Shown here: positions 8,990 through 17,769 of the stretch, one piece after another
Position numbering within the stretch: position 1 is the stretch's first letter
Layout of the letters: every line of letters begins with the position of its first letter
Origin: Actinomycetes bacterium
Lineage (GTDB): Bacteria; Actinomycetota; Thermoleophilia; Miltoncostaeales; Miltoncostaeaceae
Assembly (NCBI GenBank): GCA_024639225.1
Contig: JAHEIS010000003.1
Location: 1-44,072, forward strand
Direction of reading: 5' to 3'
Length of the DNA stretch: 44,072 nucleotides
Translations under genes and position numbers: made by a program
Notes under the pieces: generated by a model
What the model saw: only the letters and a program-made list of their open reading frames with translations
Told to the model about the DNA's origin: nothing
Database searches by the model: none

Positions 8990-9141
8990 TCATTGGACGA
9001 CGAAGGGCAGACGGGCCGTCAGGGTCGCGCCGCGCTCCGTCCAGCGACCTCCAGACGATAGCTGCCGGGGCGCCCCCCACCTGGCTCGAGGGTGATGATG
9101 CCCGTTCCGGCAGGAGCGCGAAACGCTCCGTCACCGGGCCG
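8990..9141 (-). pseudogene. Possible frameshifted gene remnant (beta-sandwich-like C-terminus)
   Basis: Between the M20 gene and the permease. One minus-strand frame reads GAFRAPAGTGIITLEP then PGSYRLEVAGR. A one-base shift within the next codons continues as WTERGATLTARLPFVVQ followed by a stop at 8990-8992. Joined, these look like the last strands of a secreted beta-sandwich domain, but neither frame alone makes a gene and there is no start codon. It could be the decayed end of a lost gene or chance. The remaining bases 8896-8989 show nothing. Confidence 0.3.
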
Positions 9142-9152
9142 TCACGGCGGGC

Positions 9153-10469
9153 TCACGGCGTCGGCGCTCCGAGGGCCCGCAGCGCCCCCATCGCCGCCCG
9201 CACTCCGAGCCCGAGGTGATCGACGCGGATGCGCTCGTTGGCTCCGTGGATCCCGTCATCGGGCAGGCCGAAGCCGGTCAGAAGGGTGGGGATGCCCACG
9301 TACTCCAGGCAGGCGATGATCGGGATCGAGCCGCCGACCCGGACCGGGGTGAAGGTGAGGCCGAGTGCCTCCTCCATGCCGGCAACGGCCCGGGCGACCG
9401 CGGGACGCGAGCCGTCGAGGAGCGACGCCTCCCCCTCGTTGAGTCCCTCGATCTCGAGATCCGCGCCGGCCGGGACGGCCCCGCGCAGGGCTCCATCCAG
9501 CGTCTCGCCGAGCGCTGCGGCGTCCTGCCCCGGCGCGACGCGCAGGGAGAGGGTCGCGCGCGCGCTCACCGGCAGGTTGGTCTTGACGAGGTCGATCTCG
9601 CCCGCCTCGAGTGCATGGACATCCAGAGACGGCGCGGCGGTCGTACGGCGATGGAACTCGGCCGCCGCGGTCGGGTCTGCGGGCCGTAGGCCAACGTCCG
9701 CCAGCAGTTCCTCCCCGGGAGGCAGCGCGTCCCACCCGGCGACCTCGGCCCTGCTGGGTTCGGCGACGCCGGCCTCGAGGGGGGCGATCAGGCGCCCGTT
9801 GCGGGGCGCCACCGCCCCCAGCAGGCCGACGAGGGCGTGAACCGCATTCAAGCCGGCTCCGCCGTAGAGACCGCTGTGCCCGTCGGTCGTCCCGGTCGTC
9901 AGGGTGACGCGCCGGTAGACCAGTCCCCGCAAGCCCACGCAGTAGGACGGAGCGCCGACCGCGATCATCGGCGCATCGAAGACGACTCCGAGATCGCACG
10001 CGGGGGCCTCACGCCGCAACCACTTCTCGGCCGAGTCTCCCCCGCTCTCCTCCTCGCCCTCGATGAGGAAGTCAACGCCGACACCGAGCTCACCCGCGCC
10101 GGCGAGCCGCTGCACCGCGACCAGCAGCATCCAGACGTTGCCCTTGTCGTCGCTCGCCCCGCGCGCGTAGAGGTGCTCACCCCGCTCGGTGGGCGTGAAC
10201 GGCGGCGACTCCCAGCCGTCGAAATCGCCGACGGGCTGGACGTCGTAGTGGCCGTAGAGCAGCACCCGCGGTCCTCCGTCAGGCCCGCAGCGGCCGATGA
10301 CCAGCGGGTGTCCGCCCTCATCGATGATCTCGGCGGAACCGCCGGCGCGTTCGATCTCCGCGACGACCATCTCGGCGGCCTGCCGCATCTCGGCACCCCG
10401 GTCCGTCGAGGCGCTGATGCTCGGGACCGAGAGGAACGCGTCCAGGCGGGCGCGCTCGTCGGCGTTCAC
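9153..10469 (-). CDS. M20 family metallopeptidase (dipeptidase-like)
   Basis: 438 aa zinc hydrolase of the M20/CNDP-like group, which cleaves dipeptides or N-acyl amino acids. Metal-site blocks are GHYDVQPV (His, Asp), GASDDKGN (bridging Asp), EGEEESGG (catalytic Glu plus ligand) and near the end HGANERI (ligand His). The dimerisation domain contains [11 protein letters not shown]. No signal peptide, so cytosolic. The GTG start overlaps the uvrA stop by 4 bases (GTGA), so it is read after uvrA in one transcript; a functional link with repair is not implied. The exact substrate is unknown. Confidence 0.9.
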   Translation of the reverse strand: MNADERARLDAFLSVPSISASTDRGAEMRQAAEMVVAEIERAGGSAEIIDEGGHPLVIGRCGPDGGPRVLLYGHYDVQPVGDFDGWESPPFTPTERGEHLYARGASDDKGNVWMLLVAVQRLAGAGELGVGVDFLIEGEEESGGDSAEKWLRREAPACDLGVVFDAPMIAVGAPSYCVGLRGLVYRRVTLTTGTTDGHSGLYGGAGLNAVHALVGLLGAVAPRNGRLIAPLEAGVAEPSRAEVAGWDALPPGEELLADVGLRPADPTAAAEFHRRTTAAPSLDVHALEAGEIDLVKTNLPVSARATLSLRVAPGQDAAALGETLDGALRGAVPAGADLEIEGLNEGEASLLDGSRPAVARAVAGMEEALGLTFTPVRVGGSIPIIACLEYVGIPTLLTGFGLPDDGIHGANERIRVDHLGLGVRAAMGALRALGAPTP

Positions 10470-13336
10470 GCGGCGGCGACCGCGGCGCCGGCGAGGACTT
10501 CGGCGAGAAACGCCCCGGTATACGACCCTGGGATCCGCGCCACCTCCTCGGGCGTGCCCGAGGCCACCAGCTCGCCGCCCTCAGCGCCCCCTTCCGGCCC
10601 CAGGTCGACGAGGTGGTCGGCCGCCTTGATGACGTCGAGGTTGTGCTCGATGACGACGACGGTGTTGCCGGCGTCGACCAGCCGCTGGAGCACTTCGAGC
10701 AGCTTCTCGACGTCGGCGAAGTGGAGCCCCGTCGTCGGTTCATCCAGGACATAGAGCGTGCTGCCGGTCGCGACCTTGCTCAGCTCGGTCGCCAGCTTGA
10801 CCCGCTGGGCCTCACCGCCCGAGAGCGTGGTCGCGGGCTGGCCCAGGCGGATGTAGTCGAGCCCCACGTCGTGCAAGGTCCGCAGGCGCCGCGCGATGTT
10901 GGGCACGGGCGAGAAGACCTTGAGCGCCTCCTCCACGCTGAGCCCCAGCACCTCGGAGATCGTCCGGCCGCCGTAGCGGACGGTCAGCGTCTCGCTGTTG
11001 TAGCGCGCGCCGCCGCAGACTTCGCAGGGGACGTAAACGTCCGGAAGGAAGTGCATCTCGATCGTGATGGTGCCGTCGCCCTTACAGGCCTCACAGCGCC
11101 CGCCCTTCACGTTGAAGCTGAAACGCCCCGGGGCGTAGCCGCGTGCCCGGGCCTCCTTGGTACGCGAGAAAAGGGTCCGGATCTGGTCGAACACCCCGGT
11201 GTAGGTCGCCGGGTTCGAGCGGGGCGTCCGGCCGATGGGAGACTGGTCGATGGCGATCACCTTGTCGATCTGCTCCATGCCCTCGATCGCCCGGTGGCGG
11301 CCGGGGCGCTGGGGCTTGCGATGCAGGTGCGCCGCGAGACCCTTCAGCAGGATCTCGTTGACCAAGGTGCTCTTGCCGGAGCCGGACACCCCGGTGACAC
11401 AGGTCAGAGCGCCGACCGGGAAGGTCGCATCGATGCCCTTGAGGTTGTGCTCCTCCGCCCCGATCACCGTGATGACCCCGTCGCCCTCGCGTCGCTCGGC
11501 GGGGACCGGGATCTCGCGCCGCCCGGAGAGGTAGGCGCCGGTGACGGACTCGGGATCATCCGCGATCTCCGCGGCCGTGCCCTCGGCCACGATGTGACCG
11601 CCGTGCTCACCGGCTCCCGGCCCGAGGTCGATGACCCGGTCGGCGCTGCGCATGGTCTCCTCGTCGTGCTCGACCACGAGGACGGTGTTGCCCATGTCGC
11701 GGAGACGCTCGAGCGTGGCGATGAGTCGGCGGTTGTCGCGCTGATGAAGACCGATCGACGGCTCGTCGAGGATGTAGACGACACCGACCAGGCCGGAGCC
11801 GATCTGCGTCGCCAGCCGGATGCGCTGCGCCTCGCCCCCCGACAGAGTGCCGGCGGCACGTTCGAGGTTGAGATACCCGACCCCGACATCCACCAGGAAC
11901 GTGAGTCGCTGGCGGACCTCCTGGATGACGCGGGCGCCGATCATGGCGTGGGTCTCGCTCAGCTCGAGCTCCTCGAAGAAGGCGTCAGCGTCGGCGACCG
12001 ACAGCCGGGCGACATCGTGGATCGAGCGGTCACTGATGGTGACGGCGAGGCTCTCGGGACGCAGGCGTGCGCCGTCACATGCCGAGCAGGGCCGCAGTGA
12101 CATGAACTCCTCGATGGTCTCGCGTACGCGCGGCGAGGCGGAGTTGCGGTGCTGGCGCCGCAGCTGGGGGATGACCCCCTCGAACCAGCCCCAGTTCCCG
12201 CTCCCGCGGCGACGGGACTTGAGCCGGCGCTGCCCGAGATGCATCCGCTGCCGCCGGCCGCCGGGACCGTTGAGCAGCAGACCCCGATGCTTCTTGGACA
12301 GCTTCTTCCAGGGCCGGTCGAGCGGGATCTCGTACTCGTCGGAGATGGCCTGCTGGAGCAGCTCGTAGTAGTCCGTAGTCCGATCGGCCCACGGAAGGAT
12401 CGCGCCGTCCTCGAGGGCCCGCTCGGGATCGACGAGGAGGTCCGGGTCGACCTCGAGCGTGTAGCCGAGACCGGTGCAGGAGGGGCAGGCGCCGTGCGGC
12501 GAGTTGAATGAGAAGACCCGCGGCTCGAGCTCGGCCAGCTCCGACGCGCCGTGCTCGGGACACGCGAAGTTCTCGGAGAAGAGCCACTCCCGCTCCTCGC
12601 CCCCGACCTCCTCGACCCGGACCAGACCGCCGGCGAGGCGGGTGGCCGTCTCGAGCGCCTCGGTCAGGCGCCGGCGCAGATCGTCTCTCATCACGAGCCG
12701 ATCGACGACGATCTCGACGGTGTGGGCATACGCCTTGTCGAGCGCCGGAGCCTCGTCGATGAGATGCGTCTCGCCGTCGATCGCGACCCGGCTGAAGCCC
12801 TCGTCGGTCGCCGAGGCCAGCACGTCCTTGTGCTCGCCCTTGCGGTCGCGCACGACGGGCGCGAGGACCTGGAAACGCGTGCCTTCGTCCAGCATCAGCA
12901 CCTGATCGGCGATCTGTTCGACGCTCTGCCCGGAGATCTCGCGACCGCAGACATGGCAGTGAGGCGTCCCGATGCGGGCGAAGAGCAGGCGGAGATGGTC
13001 GTAGATCTCGGTGACCGTGGCGACGGTCGAACGGGGATTGCGACTCGTCGTCTTCTGGTCGATGGAAATCGCCGGTGAGAGCCCCTCGATGAGATCGACG
13101 TCGGGCTTGTCCATCTGCCCGAGGAACTGGCGCGCGTACGCCGACAAGCTCTCCACGTAGCGACGCTGGCCCTCGGCGTAGAGCGTGTCGAAGGCGAGGC
13201 TCGATTTCCCGCTACCGGAGAGGCCGGTGATGACGACAAGGGCCTCGCGGGGGATCTCGGTCGAGATGTCGCGCAGGTTGTGCTCACGGGCCCCGACGAT
13301 CTTGATCGTCCCGTGAGGGGCGTTCAGCTTGCTCAC
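10466..13336 (-). CDS. uvrA: Excinuclease ABC subunit A
   Basis: 956 aa damage-recognition ATPase of nucleotide excision repair, acting as a dimer with UvrB. It has two ABC modules: Walker [10 protein letters not shown] near residue 39 and GVSGSGKST in the second half, each with its own LSGGEAQR signature. Zinc-module cysteines are visible ([25 protein letters not shown]). The GTG start has GGAG too close for normal initiation, but TACCCT ends exactly 6 bases upstream, so a leaderless message is more likely. uvrA and uvrB are both on the minus strand, separated by a plus-strand membrane protein gene and small ORFs. The M20 gene follows with a 4-base overlap. Confidence 0.97.
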   Translation of the reverse strand: MSKLNAPHGTIKIVGAREHNLRDISTEIPREALVVITGLSGSGKSSLAFDTLYAEGQRRYVESLSAYARQFLGQMDKPDVDLIEGLSPAISIDQKTTSRNPRSTVATVTEIYDHLRLLFARIGTPHCHVCGREISGQSVEQIADQVLMLDEGTRFQVLAPVVRDRKGEHKDVLASATDEGFSRVAIDGETHLIDEAPALDKAYAHTVEIVVDRLVMRDDLRRRLTEALETATRLAGGLVRVEEVGGEEREWLFSENFACPEHGASELAELEPRVFSFNSPHGACPSCTGLGYTLEVDPDLLVDPERALEDGAILPWADRTTDYYELLQQAISDEYEIPLDRPWKKLSKKHRGLLLNGPGGRRQRMHLGQRRLKSRRRGSGNWGWFEGVIPQLRRQHRNSASPRVRETIEEFMSLRPCSACDGARLRPESLAVTISDRSIHDVARLSVADADAFFEELELSETHAMIGARVIQEVRQRLTFLVDVGVGYLNLERAAGTLSGGEAQRIRLATQIGSGLVGVVYILDEPSIGLHQRDNRRLIATLERLRDMGNTVLVVEHDEETMRSADRVIDLGPGAGEHGGHIVAEGTAAEIADDPESVTGAYLSGRREIPVPAERREGDGVITVIGAEEHNLKGIDATFPVGALTCVTGVSGSGKSTLVNEILLKGLAAHLHRKPQRPGRHRAIEGMEQIDKVIAIDQSPIGRTPRSNPATYTGVFDQIRTLFSRTKEARARGYAPGRFSFNVKGGRCEACKGDGTITIEMHFLPDVYVPCEVCGGARYNSETLTVRYGGRTISEVLGLSVEEALKVFSPVPNIARRLRTLHDVGLDYIRLGQPATTLSGGEAQRVKLATELSKVATGSTLYVLDEPTTGLHFADVEKLLEVLQRLVDAGNTVVVIEHNLDVIKAADHLVDLGPEGGAEGGELVASGTPEEVARIPGSYTGAFLAEVLAGAAVAAA

Positions 13337-13342
13337 CTCTCC

Positions 13343-13348
13343 AGGGTA
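13343..13348 (-). promoter_or_regulatory. -10-like hexamer TACCCT, leaderless start of uvrA
   Basis: TACCCT (TANNNT) ends 6 bases before the uvrA GTG. This explains the otherwise poor ribosome-binding-site spacing. No LexA box was recognised nearby. Confidence 0.45.
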
Positions 13349-13380
13349 CTGAGGCGCCCGGCGACGGGGACCCGGGCAGG

Positions 13381-14058
13381 TTGGCGGCCCCCACCGGCGA
13401 ACATGCGACCGTGCGCTTTCTACGCCAACGGAACCCGTCGCGATCGAAGCTGCAGCCGATGCAGGCCCAACCGGGCATCGATCCCGGGAAGACGATCGTC
13501 TATCAGTTCGCCGCGTGGTGGCTGGGAGTGATCTGTCTGTGGTTCCTGGTCGCGCTGCTCATCATCGCCCCCTTGACCCAGAGCCTTGGCGCAGTGTCGT
13601 CCTGGGCGGAGATCAACTGGAACCTCAAGTGGTTGACGCTCGTCCTTGGCCTGGCGGGGGCAGTGCCCTTCTACGTGATGAGGACGAGAGGTCGCGTTTC
13701 CACACGCCGCTATGTCGTCTACTCCGTCAACATCGAGAGCGGCACACAGAGATCTGAGGGCACCGACAAGGAGTTCTCATCGAGGAGGGCCGAGATCCGG
13801 CCCTACCGCATCCTCCCACCGGTGTTCTTGGCTTGGTGGTTCAGGGTTCCCTACGACATCGGAGACGGAATCCTTGAATTCCCGATGACGATGACGGGCC
13901 GCCACGCGCCGGGCATCGAACCGGTCCCACCGACCGAGCTGCCTCCGGAGATGCCACCCGAGACGCCCTACGACGACGTCTCTGCGCCGCGCCCCGACGA
14001 CCCGCCGGACTCCCCGTACAACGACAAGAACCAGGGCTTCAGCGAGAACCGCTTCTGA
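13381..14058 (+). CDS. Hypothetical membrane protein, two helices and proline-rich tail
   Basis: Not a family I recognise. The frame opens at TTG 13381. The ATG at 13459 ([12 protein letters not shown]) may be the true start and would give 199 aa. Two hydrophobic segments follow ([23 protein letters not shown] and [16 protein letters not shown]), then a soluble region. The C-terminus is acidic and proline-rich with repeated PPE/PPDSPY motifs ([25 protein letters not shown]), likely disordered. Codon use is a little less GC-biased than in its neighbours. It is divergent from uvrA, and its end is 31 bases from the end of a small minus-strand gene. Confidence 0.6.
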   Translation: MAAPTGEHATVRFLRQRNPSRSKLQPMQAQPGIDPGKTIVYQFAAWWLGVICLWFLVALLIIAPLTQSLGAVSSWAEINWNLKWLTLVLGLAGAVPFYVMRTRGRVSTRRYVVYSVNIESGTQRSEGTDKEFSSRRAEIRPYRILPPVFLAWWFRVPYDIGDGILEFPMTMTGRHAPGIEPVPPTELPPEMPPETPYDDVSAPRPDDPPDSPYNDKNQGFSENRF

Positions 14059-14065
14059 TCCGGGA

Positions 14066-14085
14066 CGCCGGATGCGGGCCCGGCG
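14066..14085. terminator. Small hairpin between convergent genes
   Basis: CGCCGG-(8)-CCGGCG, a 6-bp GC stem between the convergent ends of the 225-codon membrane protein gene and the 55-codon gene. No T-tract. Confidence 0.25.
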
Positions 14086-14089
14086 ACGC

Positions 14090-14257
14090 TTACCTGATGC
14101 CGACGGTGACCTGGCTGGCGTTGTCGAGCTGGAGTCCGTTGCCCGAGGAATAAACGCATCCGACGCCGCGCACGCAGAAGGCGGCGGCGATGGTGCCGCT
14201 GGAGATCAGCAGAACGAGGATGACGATGGTCCCGACAATGACAGCAAATGTTTTCAT
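14090..14257 (-). CDS. Small single-pass membrane or secreted protein, 55 aa
   Basis: Too short for the ORF track. Reads MKTFAVIVGTIVILVLLISS, then GTIAAAFCVRGVGCVYSSGN and ends TVGIR with TAA. One N-terminal hydrophobic helix is followed by a short tail with two cysteines five residues apart, which could form a disulfide outside the membrane. TAATGT ends 7 bases before the ATG, matching the leaderless pattern of other genes here. The first codons are AT-richer than the neighbourhood. No family recognised. It lies alone between uvrA's divergent neighbour and the 77-codon ORF behind uvrB. Confidence 0.6.
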   Translation of the reverse strand: MKTFAVIVGTIVILVLLISSGTIAAAFCVRGVGCVYSSGNGLQLDNASQVTVGIR

Positions 14258-14264
14258 GCTCGGG

Positions 14265-14270
14265 ACATTA
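14265..14270 (-). promoter_or_regulatory. -10-like hexamer TAATGT before the 55-codon gene
   Basis: TAATGT ends 7 bases before the ATG at 14257. It is the most AT-rich hexamer of the local stretch. Confidence 0.45.
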
Positions 14271-14283
14271 GACGGATCGCGGT

Positions 14284-14517
14284 CTAGTCCTTCCCCGGGT
14301 CCTGAACCGGCCAGCGATTGAGGGTCTCGCGCATCCGTTCCCGGCGCTCACGGCCCGCGTCCCACGGCAGATCCGCCGGAGGGAAGGCGTCGGGCATGCC
14401 GTCTCCCCACATGCCACCCGACCCCGGGAGCCCGTAGAGCGCTGCGAAGACATCGTCCTCCTCGAGCCCCGGCGCGGCCAGCGTGCGGAACTCCATGTCG
14501 TCGGGAGGCTCCGTCAC
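14284..14517 (-). CDS. Small acidic protein coupled to uvrB, 77 aa
   Basis: [18 protein letters not shown] onward, rich in Asp, Glu, Gly and Pro, without membrane segments or a motif I recognise. Its GTG overlaps the uvrB stop by 4 bases (GTGA), the same junction seen at most real operon boundaries in this window, which is the main reason to believe it. Composition is protein-like, with [20 protein letters not shown] forming a likely helix. Function unknown; read-through expression with uvrB is expected. Confidence 0.55.
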   Translation of the reverse strand: MTEPPDDMEFRTLAAPGLEEDDVFAALYGLPGSGGMWGDGMPDAFPPADLPWDAGRERRERMRETLNRWPVQDPGKD

Positions 14518-16628
14518 GACGACGAACCGCCCCGGAGATTGCCGCGCTGCGCCTTCGTCGGGACCGGCGACGTCCGCCAGGCGGCTCCCTTCTCGGGGAC
14601 CGGTGCCGTGCGCCCTCCGTCCTCCCCGGGCTCGTCGCCGCGGCCGGACAACTCACTCCGGATCGCCTTGATCTCGTCGCGCAGAGCGGCGGCTTCCTCG
14701 AAGCGCAGATCGTCCGACGCCGCGATCATCGCGCTCTCGCGGGACACGAGCAACTCATGCAGCTCGGATGTCGTCGCCGATTCCCAGTCGCTGCGTGAGC
14801 GACGGCTCCGCTTGCCACGGGCGCCCGGCTCCTTGAGGCCGAGCAGCGCGACGATGTCGCTCACGCCCTTGCTGATCGTCGCCGGCGTGATTCCGTGCTC
14901 CTCGTTGTACGCGAGCTGGATCGCGCGCCGACGGTTGGTCTCGGCGATGGCCGTCTCCATGGCGGCGGTGTGGTTGTCCGCGTACATGATCACGCTGCCG
15001 TCGACGTTGCGGGCGGCCCGGCCGATCGTCTGAATGAGCGAGGTCTCGCCGCGGAGAAAGCCCTCCTTGTCGGCATCGAGGATGGCGACGAGGGAGACCT
15101 CCGGGAGATCAAGCCCCTCGCGCAGAAGGTTGACGCCCACGAGGACGTCGAACTCGCCCAGGCGCAGCTCTCGCACGATCGATATCCGCTCGAGAGTGTC
15201 GATCTCCGAGTGAAGGTAGCGGGCCTTCACCCCGGACTCGAGCAGGTACTCCGTCAGATCCTCGGCCATGCGCTTGGTGAGCGTGGTGACCAGCGTGCGC
15301 TGGTCCGCCTCGGCGCGCCCGCGGATCTCGTCCAGCAGGTCGTCGATCTGATTCGTGGTCCCCCGCACCTCGACCTCCGGATCCACGAGGCCGGTCGGCC
15401 GGATGATCTGCTCGACGATGTTTCCGGAGGCACGCTTCTCGAACTCGCCGGGGGTGGCGGACACGAAGACGATCTGCCCCGAGCGTTCCAGGAACTCGGG
15501 AAGCTGCAGCGGCCGGTTGTCGAGGGCAGACGGCAGGCGGAAACCGTGTTCGATCAGCGCCAGCTTGCGCGACCGGTCGCCCTCGTACATGCCACGCAGC
15601 TGGCCCATCGTGTTGTGGGACTCGTCGATCAGGCAGAGGAAGTCATCGGGAAAGAAGTCGAGCAGCGTATGGGGTGGCTCGCCCTCCTCGCGGCCGTCGA
15701 AGATCCGCGAGTAGTTCTCGATCCCCGAGCAGAATCCCAGCTCGCGGATCATCTCCATGTCGTACTCGGTCCGCTGGCGGAGCCGGTGCGACTCGACCAG
15801 CTTCTCCTGGCGGTCGAACATCGCGCACTGCCCCTCCAGCTCGGCCCGAATCTCCGCCAGGGCGCGGTCGATCGTGTCCGGTGGCGTCACGTAGTGCGTC
15901 GCCGGGTAGACGATCAGATGCGGCAGGTCCCCCCGTACCTCACCCGTGAGCGGATCGAACTCGGTGATGCTCTCGACCTCGTCGCCGAAGAGGGAGATGC
16001 GGAAGGCGGTGTCGGCGTAGGCCGGCTGGACCTCGATCGTGTCCCCGCGCGCCCGGAACCGGCCGCGCGCCAGGACCGTGTCGTTCCGCTCGTACTGGAC
16101 CTCCACAAGGCGGCGGAAGACCTGCTCCCGGGGCGAATCATCGCCGCGCGTGAACACGACGACCCGGTCGCGGTAGAGCTCGGGGTTTCCCACGCCGTAG
16201 ATGCAGCTCACCGAGGCGATGATCACGACATCGCGCCGGGCCAGCAGCGCGGCCGTGGCGGAATGGCGGAGGCGGTCGATCTCGTCGTTGATCTGCGCGT
16301 CCTTCTCGATGTAGGTGTCGCTGGACGCGATATAGGCCTCGGGCTGGTAGTAGTCGTAATAGCTGACGAAGTACTCGACAGCGGCCCCCGGCAGGAACTC
16401 ACGGAACTCGTTGCAGAGCTGCGCGGCCAGGGTTTTGTTGTGCGCGATGACCAGGGCCGGGCGCTCCGCCTCGGAGATCAGATTCGCCATCGTGAACGTC
16501 TTGCCGGTACCGGTGGCGCCGAGCAGCGTCTGGAACTCGTCGCCCCGGGCCAGACCTTCACCGAGCTCGGCGATCGCACGCGGCTGGTCGCCGGTCGGTT
16601 CGTACGCGGTTGAGAGCTCGAATGCCAT
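14514..16628 (-). CDS. uvrB: Excinuclease ABC subunit B
   Basis: 704 aa helicase-like subunit that loads onto damaged DNA from UvrA and recruits UvrC. Walker [10 protein letters not shown] lies near residue 40; the beta-hairpin block [15 protein letters not shown], Walker B-type LIDESH and helicase motif [10 protein letters not shown] are all present. The C-terminal UVR domain for UvrC contact is visible ([19 protein letters not shown]). It is followed by about 45 extra Gly/Arg/Pro-rich residues, longer than the typical C-terminus. ATG start with GAGG about 5 bases upstream; TAGCCT 9 bases upstream could be its -10. A 77-codon ORF overlaps its stop. Confidence 0.97.
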   Translation of the reverse strand: MAFELSTAYEPTGDQPRAIAELGEGLARGDEFQTLLGATGTGKTFTMANLISEAERPALVIAHNKTLAAQLCNEFREFLPGAAVEYFVSYYDYYQPEAYIASSDTYIEKDAQINDEIDRLRHSATAALLARRDVVIIASVSCIYGVGNPELYRDRVVVFTRGDDSPREQVFRRLVEVQYERNDTVLARGRFRARGDTIEVQPAYADTAFRISLFGDEVESITEFDPLTGEVRGDLPHLIVYPATHYVTPPDTIDRALAEIRAELEGQCAMFDRQEKLVESHRLRQRTEYDMEMIRELGFCSGIENYSRIFDGREEGEPPHTLLDFFPDDFLCLIDESHNTMGQLRGMYEGDRSRKLALIEHGFRLPSALDNRPLQLPEFLERSGQIVFVSATPGEFEKRASGNIVEQIIRPTGLVDPEVEVRGTTNQIDDLLDEIRGRAEADQRTLVTTLTKRMAEDLTEYLLESGVKARYLHSEIDTLERISIVRELRLGEFDVLVGVNLLREGLDLPEVSLVAILDADKEGFLRGETSLIQTIGRAARNVDGSVIMYADNHTAAMETAIAETNRRRAIQLAYNEEHGITPATISKGVSDIVALLGLKEPGARGKRSRRSRSDWESATTSELHELLVSRESAMIAASDDLRFEEAAALRDEIKAIRSELSGRGDEPGEDGGRTAPVPEKGAAWRTSPVPTKAQRGNLRGGSSS

Positions 16629-16729
16629 GGGAGCCTCAGGCTAGCCCGCCGCCCGGCGTCGCGTCCGCGAGGCCGGTCCGCCCGGCGCACGGCTTCCGGC
16701 GTGTCGCGCGCGTCGTGGAGGCGCCCGTC

Positions 16730-17152
16730 ATGAAAGAATCCGTTTCAGCGACGACCAAGGACTATCTGGTGCCCGGAAAACTGCTGCACACGATGTTGAG
16801 GATCCTCGACGAGGAGCGATCGCTCGACTTCTACACAAAGCTCGGATTTCGCGAGGATCGCCGCGCCCGGGTGGGCGGAGACACCGCAACCGTGATCTTC
16901 CTCGCCCTGCCCGGCGATGAGCCACGGCTCGAGCTCACGCTCAACGACGGGCGCACCGAGCCCTACGCCCCGGGCGAGGGGTACGGGCACATCGCGCTGA
17001 GCCTCAGCGACATGGAAACGGAGCTCGCCGAACTCGCCGCCAAGGGCATCGAGCCCTCGCGGGGGCCGTACCCGGTCCGACCGGGTGGGCCGATGATCGC
17101 ATTCCTGCGCGACCCCGATGGATACGAGATCGAGCTGATCCATCGCCCGTAG
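16730..17152 (+). CDS. Glyoxalase I-like (VOC family) protein
   Basis: 140 aa, one vicinal-oxygen-chelate unit pair as in lactoylglutathione lyase. Expected metal ligands are recognisable: His20 (LHTML), Glu in RLELTLND, His in YGHIAL and Glu in YEIELIHRP at the end. The GFREDRRARV and GGPMIAFLRDPDGY blocks are characteristic of GloA. Because actinobacteria often lack glutathione, the thiol cofactor could differ; this is inference. The track's start at 16610 overlaps uvrB on the other strand; ATG 16730 with GGAGG 8 bases upstream is the clear start. It is divergent from uvrB and convergent with coaE. Confidence 0.88.
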   Translation: MKESVSATTKDYLVPGKLLHTMLRILDEERSLDFYTKLGFREDRRARVGGDTATVIFLALPGDEPRLELTLNDGRTEPYAPGEGYGHIALSLSDMETELAELAAKGIEPSRGPYPVRPGGPMIAFLRDPDGYEIELIHRP

Positions 17153-17168
17153 CGAACGGCGCGAGCGC

Positions 17169-17765
17169 TCAGCCCGGCCGCCCCCAGCGGGAGAGCATCT
17201 CCTCGGCCCACATGCCGATATCGTCGAGTGATCCGTCGTTGACGTAGACGTCGTCCGCCCGCTCCGTCTTCTCCTGCTCCGTCAGCTGACGGGCGGCACG
17301 TGCGTCGAAGTCCTGTCCACGCGCGGCGACACGCGCTCGTCGCACGTCCTCGCTCGCCGTCACCACCAGGACCGCGTCGAAGGCGTCCGCGACACCAGCC
17401 TCGAACAGAAGCGGCACCTCGCACACGAGAGCCGGCGGGGGTGGTTCCGCCGCCGCCATCTCGGCGATCCAGGCTTCCCGCTCCGGCCCGATCAGCGGGT
17501 GAATGAGCTCCTCGAGAAACGTCATCCCCTCGGGATCCGCGAATGCCGCCGTGGCGAGGGCCGCACGATCGACACCATCCTCGCCGGCGACCTCGTCGCC
17601 GAAGCGGGCGACCACGATCTCCCGGACCGCCCGCCGCCGGTACAGTCGGTGGACGAGCTCGTCACTGGACAGGGTCGCGGCCCCGAGCGCCGCGAAGGCG
17701 CTCAGAGCAGCGGATTTTCCCGCTCCGATGCCGCCGGTCAGACCCAGCAGCGGCGGGCGTGCCAC
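17169..17765 (-). CDS. coaE: Dephospho-CoA kinase
   Basis: 198 aa P-loop kinase phosphorylating the 3'-hydroxyl of dephospho-CoA, the last step of CoA synthesis (the pathway that the panCDB operon feeds). P-loop GLTGGIGAGKS is at the N-terminus; SSDELVHRLY, HPLIGPER and CEVPLLFEAG are family blocks. The GTG start is 4 bases after the rpsA stop, so the two are co-transcribed. The rpsA-coaE-uvrB order matches mycobacteria. Confidence 0.95.
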   Translation of the reverse strand: MARPPLLGLTGGIGAGKSAALSAFAALGAATLSSDELVHRLYRRRAVREIVVARFGDEVAGEDGVDRAALATAAFADPEGMTFLEELIHPLIGPEREAWIAEMAAAEPPPPALVCEVPLLFEAGVADAFDAVLVVTASEDVRRARVAARGQDFDARAARQLTEQEKTERADDVYVNDGSLDDIGMWAEEMLSRWGRPG

Positions 17766-17769
17766 GCGT

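Noticed and set aside
14895-16613. 572-codon plus-strand ORF
   Set aside because: Shadow of uvrB on the other strand; no recognisable motif.
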